Shown here: positions 39,584 to 48,407 of the stretch, piece by piece
How positions within the stretch are numbered: the stretch's first letter is position 1
Layout: every line of letters starts with the position of its first letter
Source: Campylobacter concisus
GTDB taxonomy: Bacteria > Campylobacterota > Campylobacteria > Campylobacterales > Campylobacteraceae
NCBI RefSeq assembly: GCF_015679985.1
Contig: NZ_CP049239.1
Coordinates: 372,001 to 436,000, forward strand
Direction of reading: 5' to 3'
DNA length: 64,000 nt
Notes under the pieces: model-generated
What the model saw: only the letters and a program-made list of their open reading frames with translations
What the model was told of the DNA's origin: nothing
Database searches by the model: none
Translations under genes and position numbers: made by a program

Positions 39584-39841
39584 ATGGCACACAAAAAAGG
39601 TCAAGGCTCAACTCAGAATAACCGAGATTCCATCGGACGACGCTTAGGCGTTAAAAAATTCGGCGGCGAATTTGTTCGCGCGGGCAACATCATCATCCGC
39701 CAGCGCGGTACCGCTACTCACGCGGGCAGCAACGTCGGTCTAGGCAAAGATCACACGATTTTCGCGCTAATCGACGGTTTCGTTAAATTCGAAAGACTAG
39801 ATAAAAATAGAAAAAAAGTTTCAGTTTATCCTGCTGCGTAA
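39584..39841 (+). CDS. rpmA: 50S ribosomal protein L27
   Basis: A protein of 85 residues, with the N-terminal [16 protein letters not shown] and [14 protein letters not shown] typical of L27, whose tail reaches the peptidyl-transferase centre. AAGGAGA precedes the ATG. G+C is unusually high (39661-39720: 38 of 60). In most campylobacters obgE follows at once, but here a strong terminator and a minus-strand glycan operon come between. Confidence 0.97.
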   Translation: MAHKKGQGSTQNNRDSIGRRLGVKKFGGEFVRAGNIIIRQRGTATHAGSNVGLGKDHTIFALIDGFVKFERLDKNRKKVSVYPAA

Positions 39842-39846
39842 TCCTT

Positions 39847-39870
39847 GGGGCGAAAGCCCCTTTTTCTTTT
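39847..39870 (+). terminator. Rho-independent terminator after rpmA
   Basis: GGGGC (39847-39851), loop GAAA, GCCCC (39856-39860), followed directly by TTTTTCTTTT. A textbook intrinsic terminator that closes the rplU-rpmA unit. Confidence 0.88.
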
Positions 39871-39886
39871 AAATCCACTCAAAAAT

Positions 39887-40993
39887 TTAATTTATCTTTT
39901 CTAATTCTTTGATTATTTTTCTAGCTCTATTTTTCCAAGTATTTTCACTTATGCTTTCATAAGCATTTTTTGAAATTTTATTTAGCTCATCATTACTTAA
40001 TGTCTTTATATAGTTAAATTTTTCTTCTAAACTTTTTTCATCTCCTGCTTCGTACAAGAAACCATTTTCGCCATCTTTTACTATTTCAGCAACTGGCGGA
40101 AAATTTGGAGCTAAGACAACGTTTGAGTTTGCCATATACTCAAAAAGCTTTAGTGGAGTACTATAAAGAGAATAAGCACTTTTTACACTAGGTATTATCA
40201 AAATTGTATTGTTTTCAATGAGGCTTTTTACAACCTCATTTTGAGGCAACACCCCTTCAAAGCATACTAGATCTTCGATCTTTCTTTCTTTAAGAGTATT
40301 TTTTAAATTTATAAAACTATTTCCACTATTCTTACCATACAGCTCGAGTTTTATCCTAGTTTTTAAAGCAAAATCCAGCATCAAATCAAGGCCTTTCCAT
40401 AACAAGAATGAGCCATAATAGTTTATACTTGAAAAATCAAAATCTTTCTTCTTAAAATCATAATCTTGTTTGCAGCCATTATAAACAACTGCCGAATTTG
40501 TTATTTGTAAGTCAAAAAATTTTCTAAGTTCATTTAATGTGCTGATATTGTGCGAAAAGATAAAATCAGCATTTTTTAGTATCTCTTTTTCCATATTATA
40601 AAGTGCTTTGTTGCCCAAGGTAAAGCACTCATGCGCTTCAAATACAACCTTTTGATTTGATATTTTATTTTCTAGTAAAAATTTAGCTATCTTTAAATGT
40701 CTTGTGTAAAATATTGCATCTTTATTTGAGTTATTATTTATTATTTTTTTTAGAAAAAAGTTAAAGATTTTATTACTTTTTAAAAATAAAATTTTTTTTC
40801 TTACAAACAATATGTCATTAGCTTTTAACTTTAAAGCAAATTTCTCATTTACCTCATTTAAATTTAAAGGAGTCTGTGGTAAGACTAACTTAGCATCATA
40901 GATATTACTAATCTCAAAAAATGTATTTAGAATTGCTATCTCTCTTGCATTACCTTGCGGAATTTGTTCTGGATATATGTAAAATAGTTTCAT
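39887..40993 (-). CDS. GT4-like glycosyltransferase of the glycan island
   Basis: A GT-B fold glycosyltransferase of 368 residues: IFSHNISTLNELR and VVYNGCKQ in the middle, a donor domain with YGSFLLWKGLDLML and LYGKNSG, then STPLKLFEYMANSN and AEIVKDGENGFLYE near the end, which carry the conserved nucleotide-sugar glutamate. It probably adds a sugar to a surface glycan. It is the last gene of a four-gene minus-strand operon and overlaps the ligase gene by 4 bases. Very AT-rich with A8 runs. The donor sugar is unknown. Confidence 0.82.
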   Translation of the reverse strand: MKLFYIYPEQIPQGNAREIAILNTFFEISNIYDAKLVLPQTPLNLNEVNEKFALKLKANDILFVRKKILFLKSNKIFNFFLKKIINNNSNKDAIFYTRHLKIAKFLLENKISNQKVVFEAHECFTLGNKALYNMEKEILKNADFIFSHNISTLNELRKFFDLQITNSAVVYNGCKQDYDFKKKDFDFSSINYYGSFLLWKGLDLMLDFALKTRIKLELYGKNSGNSFINLKNTLKERKIEDLVCFEGVLPQNEVVKSLIENNTILIIPSVKSAYSLYSTPLKLFEYMANSNVVLAPNFPPVAEIVKDGENGFLYEAGDEKSLEEKFNYIKTLSNDELNKISKNAYESISENTWKNRARKIIKELEKIN

Positions 40994-42264
40994 AAATCAC
41001 TCCTTGTCTTTGCACAAAACACTATAAAAAGACCAAGCATTACATAAAGATGAGTAAAGTATATGGTCTCAAATAGTCCCCTAAATATATAAGTGCAAAG
41101 TATGCTTCCAAATATTGCTATATAAAATTTGTTGTTTGACAAATACCTTTTAAAGGCAACAAAAAGCATATAAAAAACAAGCGCAACAAAAAAAGCAGTA
41201 CCTACTACACCGTAATGATAATACTGACCAATAAATACTGGCTCGTCATGATGTGGGTACTTGGTTCCGTCAGCACCTATACCAGTTGGACCAAGGTCGT
41301 CATTGTTAATATTTTTATCATTTAAAAATTTAGTATATTGCTTACCACCAAAACCTATGCCTATATAAGCTCTATCAGAGCTAAAAAGAAGCGGTAATCT
41401 TTTTGTTAAAATATCTACTCTACCAGAAGTATAAAATCCTTGCGCAACTTTTAACTGCAAAAGCGTGGAGTTATAGTAGACGCAAGCAGAGGCAGCAAGT
41501 AAAATTAAGCAAATTATTATAAATTTTTTATTAAAAAGATCAATTTTTTCTTTCTTAGATGTTAAAATCAACATTGCTACTAAGCTCAAAGCAAGTGCAA
41601 GCCATGAGCCTCTTGCTCCTGTAAGCAAAATAAAAATTAAGCCAATGATGATATTAAAAATAGTAATAAAAAATTTATAAAAATTACTTTTTATATAAAA
41701 TAGTGATATCAAAGAAAAAATGAATAAATTATCAAAAAAACTCGAATAAAATCTATCGATAGGTTGAATCAATTGATTTTTTGTATTTCTTAAATTTAAA
41801 AGCGTTCCTTCTTCTATTCCTTTTATAAAAAAATGTAAATTGTCTAAACTTAAAGCTATAACCATGGCAAAAAACAACCATTTTGAATTTTTATAACTAC
41901 CATCATGCCAAAGAAAAATAACAAAAATAAATACAAAAGCTCGTTTAAATTCACCAAATGCTGAAAAAAATGCATTCTGGGTAGTGTCATAAGGAAAAAT
42001 TGATATTCCAAAAACATATAAATTTAGTAAAATAAAAAGCAGCAATATAGTTTTATTATTCTTTATATTATTTTTTATATTTTCTAATGTATTTTTAGTG
42101 TTAATAATAAAAAGAATCATAGTTGAAAATAGAGCCAAATATATACCTAAATTCTTCACAGCAGTAATATGTTCGTTATATTGACCTATCAAAAAAAGAG
42201 ATAAAAAAAATAAAATAGCTCTTTTTAAAAATATTATTAATTTTGGCTTATTTTGAATTATCAT
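40990..42264 (-). CDS. O-antigen ligase/polymerase family membrane protein (WaaL-like)
   Basis: A protein of 424 residues with about ten to twelve membrane segments and one large periplasmic loop at about residues 290-350 that contains IGIGFGGKQYTKF and PHHDEPVFIGQYYHYG, in the place of the H-N or H-H motif of Wzy_C proteins. It may join a glycan to the lipid A-core, or polymerise repeats. Ligase is preferred because no flippase or polymerase pair is nearby. The gene is extremely AT-rich (41701-41760: 12 of 60 G+C). Overlaps its neighbours by 4 and 17 bases. Confidence 0.8.
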   Translation of the reverse strand: MIIQNKPKLIIFLKRAILFFLSLFLIGQYNEHITAVKNLGIYLALFSTMILFIINTKNTLENIKNNIKNNKTILLLFILLNLYVFGISIFPYDTTQNAFFSAFGEFKRAFVFIFVIFLWHDGSYKNSKWLFFAMVIALSLDNLHFFIKGIEEGTLLNLRNTKNQLIQPIDRFYSSFFDNLFIFSLISLFYIKSNFYKFFITIFNIIIGLIFILLTGARGSWLALALSLVAMLILTSKKEKIDLFNKKFIIICLILLAASACVYYNSTLLQLKVAQGFYTSGRVDILTKRLPLLFSSDRAYIGIGFGGKQYTKFLNDKNINNDDLGPTGIGADGTKYPHHDEPVFIGQYYHYGVVGTAFFVALVFYMLFVAFKRYLSNNKFYIAIFGSILCTYIFRGLFETIYFTHLYVMLGLFIVFCAKTRSDL

Positions 42265-43372
42265 TTAAAACTTCTTTATAAATTGTTTGTACATCATTAG
42301 TAATTTTATCCCAGGAAAAATTCTCTTCACAAATTTTTCTAGCATTTGTAATAATTTTTAATTTGTCCGAATCCTTTAAATTTAAAATATACTCCTTTAT
42401 ATTTTTAGCAAAATTCTCAAACTCAAAAAGCTTACAATTTTCACCATCCAGCATATACTCTTTACTACCACCACCTGCTCTTGCTATAACAAAACTCTCA
42501 CAGCTCATGGCCTCTATGCCAACCATGCAAAACGACTCTTTGTCATTTAAAGGGATGATTGTAAAGTCAAAGTCATTATATGCGGCGTGAACTTTATCTG
42601 GTGAGATATTGTCAAGAAATTCTATATTGTTTAGATTGTATTCTTTTATCTTTTTAACAAGACTTTTGTAGTATTCATAATTATCTTTTCTTTTAATTAT
42701 TTCACCTATTATTTTAAAATTGTACTCAGATAAATTTTTAAATTCTCTTGCTAGTTCAATCATGTATTCAACATTTTTTTGGCTAACTATTCTTCCCACA
42801 AAACCAATAATAATTTTTTTATCTTTTTTAAAATTTATTTTTTTAAATTTATCTATATCTACACCATTTTTTATAACTTTATAAATTTTTGCATTTGGTA
42901 GACCTTCAAAATTCTTCATAAGAAAATCACTACAAGTTATAACGGCATCAAGCTTATCAAAATTTTTATTTTTAAAATCATAAAAATTATGCAGGTGAAG
43001 GATCACTTTTATATCTTTATTCCAAGTTTTTATCTTTTTTGCTAACTTCTCTACACCATTATGATAGTTTTGAAAATGCACAATATCAGGATTTATTTTT
43101 TTTATCTCATTGAAAACTCTATCATTATAAGAGTAGACGTCCCATCCTAATATTTTTTGAAAAATTCTTTTATAAATTTTTGAAAGGCGAATCCTATGAT
43201 GATAAACACCATCCCTATATTCTTTTAAAGGTAAAAACTCATCATCTATGCAAATAGTGTGAGGTTCATAAAACCAGAGCCTCTTTGCTACTTCATTTGT
43301 CCAAGTCTGAACAGCAGCACCCTTGAGTGGGGGTATGGCATAAAAATTACTTACATAAGCTACTTTTTTCAT
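42248..43372 (-). CDS. GT4 glycosyltransferase of the glycan island
   Basis: A retaining GT-B glycosyltransferase of 374 residues. The N-terminus YVSNFYAIPPLKGAAVQTW holds the acceptor-side glycine loop, VIKNGVDIDKF marks the inter-domain linker, GFVGRIVSQKNVEYM starts the donor domain, and ESFCMVGIEAM (E-x7-E) lies near residue 280. Cytoplasmic, acts on a lipid-linked or core glycan. It overlaps the upstream gene by 4 bases and the ligase by 17, so they are expressed together. The exact sugar is unknown. Confidence 0.85.
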   Translation of the reverse strand: MKKVAYVSNFYAIPPLKGAAVQTWTNEVAKRLWFYEPHTICIDDEFLPLKEYRDGVYHHRIRLSKIYKRIFQKILGWDVYSYNDRVFNEIKKINPDIVHFQNYHNGVEKLAKKIKTWNKDIKVILHLHNFYDFKNKNFDKLDAVITCSDFLMKNFEGLPNAKIYKVIKNGVDIDKFKKINFKKDKKIIIGFVGRIVSQKNVEYMIELAREFKNLSEYNFKIIGEIIKRKDNYEYYKSLVKKIKEYNLNNIEFLDNISPDKVHAAYNDFDFTIIPLNDKESFCMVGIEAMSCESFVIARAGGGSKEYMLDGENCKLFEFENFAKNIKEYILNLKDSDKLKIITNARKICEENFSWDKITNDVQTIYKEVLNDNSK

Positions 43373-44451
43373 AATTCAACCAGTTCCTGTGCAAATTTTG
43401 ACCACTCGTACATGTCTTTTATGCTCTCTCTTGGTCTTAAATTTTCTATATTTTCTAGCGTTAAATTTATCTTTTCTATCATGTCGCTTTCATCAGAAAT
43501 TTTAAATTTATACCCATTTACTCCATCTTTTATTATTTCTTTCATGCCACCATTTATGCTAACTACACAAGGTTTATTGGCAGACAAGGCTTCAATTACG
43601 GTTATGCCAAAAGCCTCATGACCAATGCTTGGCTGTAGATAGATGTCGCAGGCGTTATAATACTGATTTAACTCATCATGCCTGATAGCACCGATAAAAA
43701 TAACCTTTTGGCTTACATTAAGTTTGGTTGCTAGCTCTCTTAGACTTTGTAAATTTTCACCATCGCCAACAAGCATAAATTTAGCGTTTTTGATCTTATC
43801 TATATTTTTCACCATCATGCCAAAGCCTTTCCAGCCAACTACTCTACCAACGCTTCCTATCAAAATTTCATCACTCTTTACGTCAAATTTTTCTCTTATT
43901 TTTTCTTTTAGTGATGCATCTGGATAAAACTTCTCTTTATCTACACCGTTATAAACCACTTTTATCTCTCTGTCATATCTTTTTCGTAAAATGTCTGCAT
44001 TTGCGTCACTCACACTAATGATCTTATCAATAAATTTAACAAAAAAGCGATCAAAAAAATAAAAATCCTCTCCACCACTTACAAATATAGTCTTTAAATT
44101 TTTATCATGTTTTTTAAGTAGGTATGCTACAAAAAAATCAAATGGTTTATGCACAACTAAAATATCAAATTTCTCAGACTCTAAAAATTTTCTAGCATTA
44201 AAATAAAAACTAACTCTCTCAACAAATTTCCTAAATCTATTGCCTAGTTTTAAAACCTTCTCTCTTGGATAAAAGTCAAACATTTTTAGATCAATATTGC
44301 TTTCTTTTAAAAAGGCTGGTACAAATTTACCTTGTCCAGTACAAATAGTGACTTTATGGTCTTGCACAAGCTCTTTAGCCACAGAATAATAAAAAGTCTC
44401 AACACCACCTATTTTTAATGCAGTTGTTACATTGTAAAGCAGAATTTGCAA
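43369..44451 (-). CDS. GT4 glycosyltransferase, first gene of the glycan operon
   Basis: A GT-B glycosyltransferase of 360 residues with KIGGVETFYYSVAKEL at the N-terminus, VVYNGVDKEKFYPD in the linker, GSVGRVVGWKGFGMMV in the donor domain and EAFGITVIEAL (E-x7-E) near residue 277. It begins a minus-strand operon of three glycosyltransferases and a ligase. The start ATG is followed by QILLYNVTTALK; the ribosome site is AAGGAA. It is divergent from obgE across a 151-base gap with promoters for both. Confidence 0.86.
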   Translation of the reverse strand: MQILLYNVTTALKIGGVETFYYSVAKELVQDHKVTICTGQGKFVPAFLKESNIDLKMFDFYPREKVLKLGNRFRKFVERVSFYFNARKFLESEKFDILVVHKPFDFFVAYLLKKHDKNLKTIFVSGGEDFYFFDRFFVKFIDKIISVSDANADILRKRYDREIKVVYNGVDKEKFYPDASLKEKIREKFDVKSDEILIGSVGRVVGWKGFGMMVKNIDKIKNAKFMLVGDGENLQSLRELATKLNVSQKVIFIGAIRHDELNQYYNACDIYLQPSIGHEAFGITVIEALSANKPCVVSINGGMKEIIKDGVNGYKFKISDESDMIEKINLTLENIENLRPRESIKDMYEWSKFAQELVEL

Positions 44452-44481
44452 AATTTTATTCCTTGAATTGGTTTTGGACTA

Positions 44482-44487
44482 ATTCTA
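44482..44487 (-). promoter_or_regulatory. Possible -10 box for the glycan operon
   Basis: TAGAAT on the minus strand (GATAGAATTAG), 31 bases before the first glycosyltransferase start. One mismatch from the consensus. Confidence 0.4.
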
Positions 44488-44550
44488 TCATAAAAGCAGC
44501 TTTCACATTGATGAGATTTATTAAAAAACAAATTTTAATTATTTAAAAGA

Positions 44551-44556
44551 TATAAT
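44551..44556 (+). promoter_or_regulatory. Promoter -10 box for obgE
   Basis: TTTAAAAGATATAATCC contains TATAAT 47 bases before the ATG, with a good Campylobacter-type upstream region. It shows obgE now has its own promoter, separate from rplU-rpmA. Confidence 0.65.
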
Positions 44557-44602
44557 CCAGCCCAAATTTAAAAATAAAAAATAGATAAATTTAAGGTAAA
44601 AA

Positions 44603-45661
44603 ATGTTTATAGATAGTGCAAAATTGACTCTAAGTTCGGGGCATGGTGGAGCTGGAGCTGTGAGTTTTCGCCGTGAAAAACACGTCATTTTAGGTGGTCC
44701 TGATGGCGGAGATGGCGGAGATGGCGGAGATGTTTATTTTGTTTGTGACAACAATACCCATACTTTAGCAAACTATAAGGGTAAAAGAGCCATGAAGGCT
44801 GGCAATGGTGAAGCTGGCATGGGCAAGCGAATGACTGGCAAAAAGGGCGAAAATTTAGAACTCATAGTCCCTCCTGGCACAGCTGTTTATGACGCACAGA
44901 CAAATGAACTACTCTGTGATATAGTTAGTGAGGGTCAAAAGACGCTATTTTTAAAGGGCGGTAAAGGCGGACTCGGAAATTTTCACTTTAAAAGCTCTAT
45001 CAACCAAGCTCCAGAATACGCACAAAAAGGTATGCCTGAAGAGAGTATTGAAGTAAGGCTTGAACTAAAGCTCATTGCTGACGTGGGCCTTGTTGGCTTT
45101 CCAAATGTTGGTAAATCAACTCTTATTTCAACAGTATCAAACGCCAAACCACAGATAGCAAACTACGAATTTACAACGCTTACGCCAAAGCTTGGCCTTG
45201 TTGAGGTCGATGAGTTTAGTGGCTTTGTCATGGCTGACATCCCTGGTATCATCGAGGGAGCGAGCGATGGACGCGGTTTAGGCGTTAAATTTCTAAAACA
45301 TATCGAGCGAAATAAAATTTTACTTTTTATGATAGACGGAGCAAATTATAGAGGTATGAGCGAGCAGTTTAGTGTGTTAAAAGAGGAGGTCGCTAAATTT
45401 TCAAGCGTGCTTGCTAGCAGGGACTATGCTATCGCTATCACCAGAGTCGATGCGGCAGAAAATTTAGATGAAAATATAAAAGAATTTATGAAATTTTTAA
45501 AGCTAAAACCAGAGCAAAATGGTAAATTTATCTACAAACAAGATTTACTCAGCTTTGATTATTCAAAGCCATATTTCATTTTGCCGATCTCATCAGCGAC
45601 AAATGAGAACATTGACGAGCTTAAATTTGCACTGCTTGAGCTGCTAAAAAAGGAACTTTGA
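44603..45661 (+). CDS. obgE: GTPase Obg
   Basis: An Obg-type GTPase of 352 residues for large-ribosome assembly. The glycine-rich Obg domain (1 to about 158) has [17 protein letters not shown] and [10 protein letters not shown]. The G domain has G1 GFPNVGKST (about 166-174), switch FTTLTPKLG, and G3 [16 protein letters not shown]. The usual partners rplU and rpmA lie 4.7 kb away across an inserted operon. ATG start with AAGGT upstream. Confidence 0.97.
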   Translation: MFIDSAKLTLSSGHGGAGAVSFRREKHVILGGPDGGDGGDGGDVYFVCDNNTHTLANYKGKRAMKAGNGEAGMGKRMTGKKGENLELIVPPGTAVYDAQTNELLCDIVSEGQKTLFLKGGKGGLGNFHFKSSINQAPEYAQKGMPEESIEVRLELKLIADVGLVGFPNVGKSTLISTVSNAKPQIANYEFTTLTPKLGLVEVDEFSGFVMADIPGIIEGASDGRGLGVKFLKHIERNKILLFMIDGANYRGMSEQFSVLKEEVAKFSSVLASRDYAIAITRVDAAENLDENIKEFMKFLKLKPEQNGKFIYKQDLLSFDYSKPYFILPISSATNENIDELKFALLELLKKEL

Positions 45662-45707
45662 GTTGCGACCTTTTGGCACTTTGAACTTAGAAATTTGAGA
45701 GTGTAAA

Positions 45708-46043
45708 ATGAAGAAATTTTTTTGCATTATGCTATTTTACTTTAGCGCATATAGCTGTGATCCAGCGGATCCGGCATATATGTTTTTGGATTACAATGAC
45801 ATAGATCGTGACGGCATGCTAAATTTAGATGAGTGGACGGCTTGCAAGGTGCCACCAGGACTAAAAATAGCACCAGATCTATGCACTAGTGAGGAATTTA
45901 AGAGGCTGGATCTTGATCGTAGTGGCAAAGTTAGCATTAATGAGCTAGGAAGTTTGATATTTCAAAAGATTGACTGGCAAGAAGATCCATGCGCCTCTTG
46001 GCCACCAAGCAGCAAAAACGCAGATCAAAATAAAAGTCGTTGA
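45708..46043 (+). CDS. Exported EF-hand protein
   Basis: A protein of 111 residues with a signal peptide (MKKFFCIMLFYFSAYS) and two calcium-binding EF-hand loops: DYNDIDRDGMLNLDEW near residues 28-43 and DLDRSGKVSINEL near 69-81, both with the acidic positions filled. Five cysteines are present, one at the signal-peptide end (AYSC), so a lipoprotein or disulfide-bonded periplasmic protein is possible; the lipobox is not canonical. C. jejuni, from memory, has proB at this spot between obgE and fmt. Function unknown. Confidence 0.78.
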   Translation: MKKFFCIMLFYFSAYSCDPADPAYMFLDYNDIDRDGMLNLDEWTACKVPPGLKIAPDLCTSEEFKRLDLDRSGKVSINELGSLIFQKIDWQEDPCASWPPSSKNADQNKSR

Positions 46044-46059
46044 AATTTAAAGGAAAGTG

Positions 46060-46965
46060 ATGAATGTAGTTTTTATGGGGACGCCTGATTATGCTGTTAG
46101 GATACTCAGGCACCTAAAAGAAGCTGGCTTTAATATAAAAGCGGTCTTTACCCAGCCTGATAAGCCAGTTGGCAGAAAGCAAATTTTAACCCCAAGTGAG
46201 GTAAAAATTTACGCGCAAAACGAGCTAGCAGGCGTGCCTGTCCTTACTCCAAAGACACTAAAAGATGAGGCAGTTATTGCCGAACTAAAGGCATTTGAGC
46301 CTAAATTTATCGTGGTAGCAGCTTATGGCAAAATTTTGCCCCAAAGTGTTTTGGACGTGGCAACTTGTATAAATTTGCACGCTTCAATCTTGCCAAAATA
46401 TAGAGGTGCGAGCCCTATACAAAGCGCGATCCTATCAGGAGAGAAACAAACTGGCGTCACAGCTATGCTAATGGACGCTGGCCTTGACACTGGTGATATG
46501 CTGGACTTCATCTACACACCTTGTGAGAGCAAGATGTCAAGCGAGCTTTTTAGCGAGCTAGGCGAGCTTGGCGGCGAGCTAATCGTAAAAGTGCTTAAGA
46601 ATTTTGAAAATTTAAAACCACAAAAGCAAGACGACGCGCAGGCTACGCACTGTAAAAAGATAAGTAAAATCGACGGGCTTTTTAGCTTTGATGAAGAGGC
46701 GGGGCAAATTTATAATAAATTTCGTGCGCTCACACCTTGGCCAGGGATTTATCTAGCAAGTGGACTAAAAATTTTATCACTTGAACTAAGCGACAAAAGT
46801 GGCAAAAGCGGAGAAATTTTAAGCGTAGAGAAGGACCACGTCGTTGTTGCTTGCAAGGGTGGGGCGGTCAAAATTTACGAGCTTCAAGAGCCAAGCAAAA
46901 AGCCAACAAACGCAAAAGCATATATAAATGGTAAGCGCCTTAGCGTTGGCGATGAGTTAAAATAA
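46060..46965 (+). CDS. fmt: Methionyl-tRNA formyltransferase
   Basis: An enzyme of 302 residues that formylates initiator Met-tRNA with 10-formyltetrahydrofolate. It begins MNVVFMGTPDYAV and has the folate-binding NLHASILPKYRGASPIQ and the conserved DTGDMLD. I choose ATG 46060 over GTG 46057 because AAAGGAAAG is better spaced. The C-terminal domain binds tRNA. It follows the EF-hand gene closely and precedes thiD. Confidence 0.95.
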   Translation: MNVVFMGTPDYAVRILRHLKEAGFNIKAVFTQPDKPVGRKQILTPSEVKIYAQNELAGVPVLTPKTLKDEAVIAELKAFEPKFIVVAAYGKILPQSVLDVATCINLHASILPKYRGASPIQSAILSGEKQTGVTAMLMDAGLDTGDMLDFIYTPCESKMSSELFSELGELGGELIVKVLKNFENLKPQKQDDAQATHCKKISKIDGLFSFDEEAGQIYNKFRALTPWPGIYLASGLKILSLELSDKSGKSGEILSVEKDHVVVACKGGAVKIYELQEPSKKPTNAKAYINGKRLSVGDELK

Positions 46966-46981
46966 ATTTAAAGGAGCGGTT

Positions 46982-47770
46982 ATGAAAAATGCACTAAGTA
47001 TAGCAGGGGTTGATCCAAGCGGTGGAGCCGGAGTTTTAGCTGATATAAAGGTCTTTATAGCGCACGGCGTATATGCGATGGGAGCGATCACAGCGGTCAC
47101 TGCTCAAAATACAAAGGGCATCTTTGGCATGCAGTTAGTTGAGCCAAAGCTCATCGAGGATCAGATCAAAGCGATATTTGATGATATAAGAGTTGATGTG
47201 ATAAAAATAGGCGTTGTTCCAAGCGTTGAGATCATCAAAAGCGTCGCAAAAACGCTAAGAGAGATCAAAAATTTACCGCCAGTCGTGCTTGACCCTGTTA
47301 TGAGCTGTAAAAATGGTGACATCTGGCTAGAGGGCGCTGCAAAAGACGCGATCGTGGAGGAGCTTTTTCCGCTTGCGAGCGTGATCACGCCAAATATCTT
47401 TGAAGCACGCGAAATTTTAAAGCGTGAGCTAAAGGGCGAGAGCGAGCTAAAAGAGGCTTGCAAGGAGCTTTTGAAATTTGGTACAAAAAGCGTCTATCTA
47501 AAATGTGGCGAACTTAATGGCAAGTCGCTTGATGTATTTTATGATGGCAGTGAATATGAAATTTTTAGCGACGAGCGCATAAAAACGACTGCTACTCACG
47601 GCTCAGGCTGCTCGCTATCAAGCGCTATAGCTTCAAATTTAGCAAATAGACATAGTCTAAAAGAGAGCGTGAAAAACGCGCATGATTATATTTTTAACGC
47701 TATCAAAAACGCGGTCATCATCGGCGGTGGACAAAATCCGGTAAATCACTTCTATAAATTTAAGGTGTGA
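46982..47770 (+). CDS. thiD: Hydroxymethylpyrimidine/phosphomethylpyrimidine kinase
   Basis: A ribokinase-like enzyme of 262 residues that phosphorylates HMP and HMP-P in thiamine synthesis. It has AGVDPSGGAGVLADIK at the start, LDPVMSCKNGD, and the catalytic TATHGSGCSLSSAIA near residue 205. ATG start with AAAGGAG. No thiamine riboswitch is visible in the short gap before it, and no other thiamine gene is near, so it appears to be simply carried in this operon before birA. Confidence 0.93.
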   Translation: MKNALSIAGVDPSGGAGVLADIKVFIAHGVYAMGAITAVTAQNTKGIFGMQLVEPKLIEDQIKAIFDDIRVDVIKIGVVPSVEIIKSVAKTLREIKNLPPVVLDPVMSCKNGDIWLEGAAKDAIVEELFPLASVITPNIFEAREILKRELKGESELKEACKELLKFGTKSVYLKCGELNGKSLDVFYDGSEYEIFSDERIKTTATHGSGCSLSSAIASNLANRHSLKESVKNAHDYIFNAIKNAVIIGGGQNPVNHFYKFKV

Positions 47771-47771
47771 T

Positions 47772-48407
47772 TTGAAAGTAGAGTTTTTTCAAAGTCTGCC
47801 TTCGACACAGGAATTTTTGATAGACGCCCTAAAAAACGGCGAGATAAAGCCCCAGCATATGGTCGTGGCGTATAATCAAACCAAAGGGGTCGGCAGCCGT
47901 GGCAACAGCTGGGAGGGGCTTGGCGGAAATTTGTTTATGTCATTTTGCATAAGCGAAGATGAGCTGCCAAGCGATATACCTCCGCCCTCGATCTCGATAT
48001 ATTTTTCTATGCTGATGCGTGAAGTCTTGAGCGAGCTTGGCTCAAAGTGTTGGCTAAAATGGCCAAATGATTTTTACGTGGATGATCGCAAAATAGGTGG
48101 CACTTTGACAAATAAAGTGGATGAAATTTACATTTGCGGTATGGGGATAAATTTAACGAGTGCGCCTGAAAATTCGGGCATTTTAGATATCAAAACTAGC
48201 GTAGATGAGCTAGTTTGGGGCTTTGTTAGCATGCTTGATAAAAAGATTTTATGGAAGCCAATTTTTAGCAAATTTAGGATAGACTTTTGCAAGTCAAAAA
48301 GTTTTATTACGCATATTGCAAATAGAGCTGTTTCGCTTCAGGATGCTGAAATTTGCGATGATGGAGCAATCTTACTAAATGGGGAAAAGGTATATTCTTT
48401 AAGATGA
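47772..48407 (+). CDS. birA: Biotin--protein ligase
   Basis: A short biotin ligase of 211 residues that attaches biotin to acetyl-CoA carboxylase carrier protein. Motifs are LPSTQEFL near residue 8, TKGVGSRGNSWEG near 37, LKWPNDFYVDDRKIGGTL near 95. It lacks the N-terminal DNA-binding domain of E. coli BirA, so it is an enzyme only. The start is TTG at 47772. The 3' end overlaps parA by 4 bases. Confidence 0.93.
   Translation: MKVEFFQSLPSTQEFLIDALKNGEIKPQHMVVAYNQTKGVGSRGNSWEGLGGNLFMSFCISEDELPSDIPPPSISIYFSMLMREVLSELGSKCWLKWPNDFYVDDRKIGGTLTNKVDEIYICGMGINLTSAPENSGILDIKTSVDELVWGFVSMLDKKILWKPIFSKFRIDFCKSKSFITHIANRAVSLQDAEICDDGAILLNGEKVYSLR

Noticed and set aside
39870..44600. Search for transposase, integrase or terminal repeats around the glycan operon
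   Set aside because: No such gene or clear direct or inverted repeat was seen, so a mobile element is not called despite the insertion-like layout.
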